A stretch of DNA of 35,890 nucleotides from Spirochaetota bacterium (GTDB lineage Bacteria; Spirochaetota; UBA4802; JAKQUI01), in assembly GCA_029562645.1 (NCBI GenBank), contig JAKQUI010000030.1, forward strand, positions 1 to 35,890, written 5' to 3'. The notes below the pieces were generated by a model. It had not been told where the DNA came from. It did not search any database and worked only from the letters and a program-made list of their open reading frames with translations. This document shows positions 33,691 through 35,890 of this stretch, piece by piece; position 1 is the stretch's first letter; every line of letters starts with the position of its first letter. A program made the translations under genes and the position numbers.

Positions 33691-34278
33691 CTAGAAACAC
33701 ATCATTCTTTTCCGATACATATCCTCAATCGATAAAAATCTTTCGACACGTTCCCTGAAGCTATTCCCAAGTGTCTCAAAAAATCTGTGCCGAACAACTA
33801 TAACCCCATCACGATGGTCTTCATCCAGATAAAAATTAATCGCTCCAAAACGGTAGGCCCTCGGATCACAAACCTTGTTTTTCCGAACCGCGTTAAATGC
33901 AAGATACCACAACAGCCACAGAAGATAAAATACTGGATTCTCTTGAAGATCAACGATAACATCACCAAAGCGCTCGTTCCAGAACGGACCGGTTCTTCCG
34001 TTCCTTCGGTTAAACCGCTCGGCAAAGCGAGCCTTAAAGTATTGCATGATGCGCGATATCGACGCCTCTCCTGGTTTCGTCACAACAACCAGATGAAAGT
34101 GATTGTCGAGAATCTGATACGAAATCAGGTCGAACACGTATTTCTCCTGTGTCATTCGCAGCGTATCGACAAGCATTTCCTTATAGATGTCGCCACCCAT
34201 CAGATCGCGACGATCGATACAACGCGAGTACACATGATAGGTCGCCCCCTCCACACAAACCCGTAATGGCCGCGGCAT
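33691..34278 (-). CDS. REP-associated tyrosine transposase (RAYT, Y1/HUH family)
   Basis: 195 residues. The start MPRPLRVCVEGATYHVYSRCIDR is the usual N-terminus of Y1_Tnp/RAYT proteins. The HUH metal site is His60-Phe-His62 in LDNHFHLVV, and the catalytic tyrosine is probably Tyr80 in IMQYFKARFAERFNRR. GPFWNERF follows as in the family. RAYTs nick and join single-stranded DNA at REP hairpins. The ATG at 34278 has a run of G residues as possible ribosome site; a TTG six codons upstream is less likely. It is lower in GC than the neighbours and flanked by REP-like cores in opposite orientation, so it appears to be the likely mobiliser of this repeat family. The frame looks intact. Confidence 0.9.
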   Translation of the reverse strand: MPRPLRVCVEGATYHVYSRCIDRRDLMGGDIYKEMLVDTLRMTQEKYVFDLISYQILDNHFHLVVVTKPGEASISRIMQYFKARFAERFNRRNGRTGPFWNERFGDVIVDLQENPVFYLLWLLWYLAFNAVRKNKVCDPRAYRFGAINFYLDEDHRDGVIVVRHRFFETLGNSFRERVERFLSIEDMYRKRMMCF

Positions 34279-34370
34279 GCCCCCCCCCTGATTCAATCGT
34301 ATTTGAAGGATCGTTCTTCAGACGACCCTATAGGTAATACGACTCACCAGGATAATTTTTGGAAAAAATT

Positions 34371-34446
34371 GGGGTCAGAGCCTCATGAACTGCCTCAAGC
34401 AGACGCTCGGTCTCATTGATCAACCGACAACGGGGGTCAGAGCCCC
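34371..34446. repeat. REP-like core pair flanking the RAYT gene (right copies)
   Basis: GGGGTCAGAGCC (34371-34382) and GGGGTCAGAGCCCC (34433-34446), direct orientation, 62 bp apart (about three 21-bp units). Together with the inverted copy at 33668 they bracket the RAYT gene. The second copy begins two bases beyond the stop codon of the 34449-34838 gene. Confidence 0.75.
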
Positions 34447-34448
34447 TA

Positions 34449-34838
34449 TCAGCGATATACAAGATCCCGCAATTCCGTGACCAGCCGATCGTCATCCATC
34501 GGAAGAGCAAGATGCAACACCCCCGCATCGAGACACCGGTCCATGAAGGATTGATCGTCATCCTGCCCGAGATACGCCACCGGGACGGCGGCGAACCGTT
34601 CATCTGCATTAATTCGGTTAAACGTCGCAATGCTTGATTCGCGAACCTCTTCACGTGCCGCGCCAATAACCAGAAAAAGCGCGATATCGCCGTCACGATC
34701 GGGATGCGAATCGACATAGGCATTAAACACCTTGAACTCGCTGACCCGGATAAGCGCGACATTGAGACGCACCTTGAGGGCATCGAGAAAATCATGCCCC
34801 TCTTTCGTTCCGCCAATGACAACGATGATCTTTTTCAT
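34449..34838 (-). CDS. Small protein resembling a response-regulator receiver domain
   Basis: 129 residues. It has an alternating beta/alpha pattern: MKKIIVVIGGTKEG, LNVALIRVSEFKVF, GDIALFLVIGA, FAAVPVAYLGQDDD, GVLHLALPMDDDRLVTELRDLV. This fits a CheY-like receiver fold of normal length, but the conserved acidic pocket and the phospho-Asp are not clearly placed. It may be a degenerate receiver. No kinase gene is near. The start at ATG 34838 is followed directly by hydrophobic strand one. Its 3' end abuts a REP core, and the next frame downstream (34328-34448) encodes helix-like residues, so the C-terminus may have been shortened by the repeat. Confidence 0.55.
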   Translation of the reverse strand: MKKIIVVIGGTKEGHDFLDALKVRLNVALIRVSEFKVFNAYVDSHPDRDGDIALFLVIGAAREEVRESSIATFNRINADERFAAVPVAYLGQDDDQSFMDRCLDAGVLHLALPMDDDRLVTELRDLVYR

Positions 34839-34958
34839 GGCCTGCCGCTCTACGATAATACTCGCGTGTCAAAATATGGCAATAAAAATTTCATTTCCAC
34901 GACCTACGGATCGTATATCATACAGATCGCTATAATCACCGCCACAGGTCAATCACAT

Positions 34959-35798
34959 ATGAAAATCATATATTCGCTTTTACTAATCACTGCCGTCTCC
35001 TGCAGCACACCGGACCAATACCACCACGACAGGGAATCGACCCTGGACATCGCGGGGATCGAAATATACCTGCCGCTCTCACGAATGGACACCGGGTCGC
35101 ACTGCCAGGCGAATGTGTTGATGCTGCATGAAACCGGGGAGAAATCTTTTGCACCGAAGGATGCCGTTTCCTGGCGCGCGGCCGATGACGGCATTGTCAC
35201 GGTTGATGACGCGGGCGTCGTAGCCGCGTGTGCGGCAGGCCGCGGCGTCATCACCGCAACGATGGAAGAATTCACGGCCACTGCCGTAATCGACGTCCGC
35301 CAGGGGATCGATTACGCCAAGCTGCTCATCAACGAGGTGTACTGCCAGCCCCAGCAATACGCAAACGCGGAATTTATCGAGCTTATCAACACGAATGAAT
35401 ACGACTGCGACCTTTCGGGACTTCTCCTGGTCGACGGCGGCGCCAGCATAAAGCCGTTCAGCATCCCGAGCGACTCCATCATTCCCGCAATGGGCATTCT
35501 CGTGATAGCGAAAAACACGCAACAGTACATCGATGAATTTGGCCGAACACCCGATCTCGACGGATTCACCTTCGGGTTGAACGATACCGGCGAAACCGTA
35601 TTGCTCATGAAACCCGAGGGCGCGATCATCGACTGCGTGTACATCCGGGGCGGGACGGAGCTCTATCCTCCACCGCCCGAATGGGGTTCCGCCAACCAGC
35701 CGTCATCGTCGAAAGGAAGGTCGGTGTTCCGGATAGGTCCTGTCGATACCGATTCAGCGGCGGATTGGGTAAGCGGATTGCCCACGCCGGGGTGGTGA
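34959..35798 (+). CDS. Lipoprotein with Big2-like and lamin-tail domains
   Basis: 279 residues. A signal peptide MKIIYSLLLITAVSC with Cys15 in a lipobox-like site. Residues about 55-115 (AVSWRAADDGIVTVDDAGVVAACAAGRGVITATM) match a bacterial Ig-like Big_2 domain. Residues about 120-275 (LLINEVYCQP, ANAEFIELINTNEYDCDLSGLLLVDGG, GILVIAKN) match a lamin-tail domain (LTD), often found in surface or secreted proteins, including nucleases. No catalytic domain is present here. It is an outer-surface or envelope protein by inference. The ATG at 34959 is preferred over earlier in-frame codons because of the signal peptide. Confidence 0.8.
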   Translation: MKIIYSLLLITAVSCSTPDQYHHDRESTLDIAGIEIYLPLSRMDTGSHCQANVLMLHETGEKSFAPKDAVSWRAADDGIVTVDDAGVVAACAAGRGVITATMEEFTATAVIDVRQGIDYAKLLINEVYCQPQQYANAEFIELINTNEYDCDLSGLLLVDGGASIKPFSIPSDSIIPAMGILVIAKNTQQYIDEFGRTPDLDGFTFGLNDTGETVLLMKPEGAIIDCVYIRGGTELYPPPPEWGSANQPSSSKGRSVFRIGPVDTDSAADWVSGLPTPGW

Positions 35799-35838
35799 AA
35801 AAAGTGCGTATTTTAAAGCATTTCGGTCGTAAATAATA

Positions 35839-35888
35839 TTGACAACCTCACCCGATGAGGTTTATTGGATGCAATCAATCGCCAGGAG
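35839..35888 (+). promoter_or_regulatory. Promoter/operator for a gene beyond the window
   Basis: TTGACA (35839-35844), a perfect inverted repeat AACCTCA-CCCGA-TGAGGTT (35844-35862) in the spacer, a weak -10 around 35862-35867, and AGGAG (35884-35888) as ribosome site at the window edge. The inverted repeat between -35 and -10 would suit a repressor or MerR-type regulator. A transcription terminator for the lamin-tail gene is the alternative, though only a short T-run follows. Confidence 0.4.
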
Positions 35889-35890
35889 AA

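Noticed and set aside
33787-34266. 159-codon plus-strand frame opposite the RAYT gene
   Set aside because: It is antisense to a complete transposase with HUH and Tyr motifs; the product shows no family features.
34335-34347. TAATACGACTCAC, identical to the first 13 bases of the phage T7 promoter
   Set aside because: The essential TATAGGG initiation part does not follow (CAGGATAA instead), no vector sequence surrounds it, and it lies in the natural flank of the RAYT gene. Taken as coincidence, not contamination.

Overview
The window is GC-rich (roughly 60 % or more over most genes) and densely packed. It looks like the chromosome of an anaerobic Gram-negative bacterium. Several lipoproteins have relaxed lipoboxes (…LVGC, …IFGC, …FTSC, …AVSC), and there is a beta-barrel protein, an IcmF mutase, LarE and oxygen-sensitive Fe-S enzymes. 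A spirochaete or a deltaproteobacterium-like lineage would fit, but no rRNA or tRNA was found, so taxonomy is an inference. No CRISPR array was seen.

Layout. (1) 1-413: the cut-off start of a low-GC type III methyltransferase gene, compositionally foreign. (2) 414-2159: an orphan lipoprotein and sparse DNA holding a MITE-like inverted repeat. (3) 2160-14838, all minus strand: a large, mostly translationally coupled operon. In transcription order it encodes a GMC oxidoreductase, a TetR regulator, a large helical protein of unknown function, a small and a large 2-hydroxyacyl-CoA dehydratase/benzoyl-CoA reductase-family subunit, two different BadF/HgdC-type ATPase activators, a stand-alone protein resembling only the middle domain of acetyl-CoA synthase beta, a CooC-type ATPase and a second small/large pair. 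A third activator follows after a structured repeat. The first four reductase genes are in the same order as bcrC-bcrB-bcrA/D of class I benzoyl-CoA reductase. This is the strongest candidate for an undescribed system. (4) 15111-18955: a STAS protein, then a minus-strand set of MBL-fold lipoprotein, TcdA-like E1 enzyme and HEAT-repeat membrane protein. (5) 19187-23198: a sulfur amino acid operon (metY, cysK, a cystathionine lyase-type gene, an Rrf2 regulator) with a promoter and a palindromic operator candidate. (6) 23382-27471: an envelope export cassette (YtkA-like lipoprotein, beta-barrel protein, FMN-binding-like protein, MacB-like ABC permease and ATPase) behind another palindrome. (7) 27455-29758: a (p)ppGpp synthetase-TPR fusion, and divergent larE. 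(8) 29790-33647: the fused mutase icmF with its own promoter and an 18-bp palindrome, then a cobalamin adenosyltransferase that would supply its cofactor. (9) 33668-35890: a RAYT (REP-associated tyrosine transposase) gene, a receiver-like protein, a Big2/lamin-tail lipoprotein, and a promoter for a gene beyond the window.

A dispersed repeat with the core GGGGTCAGAGCCCC occurs at least ten times, often in pairs about 21 bp (or twice that) apart, and flanks the RAYT gene in opposite orientations. It looks like the REP family mobilised by that RAYT. One copy forms part of the signal-peptide coding sequence of the MBL lipoprotein.
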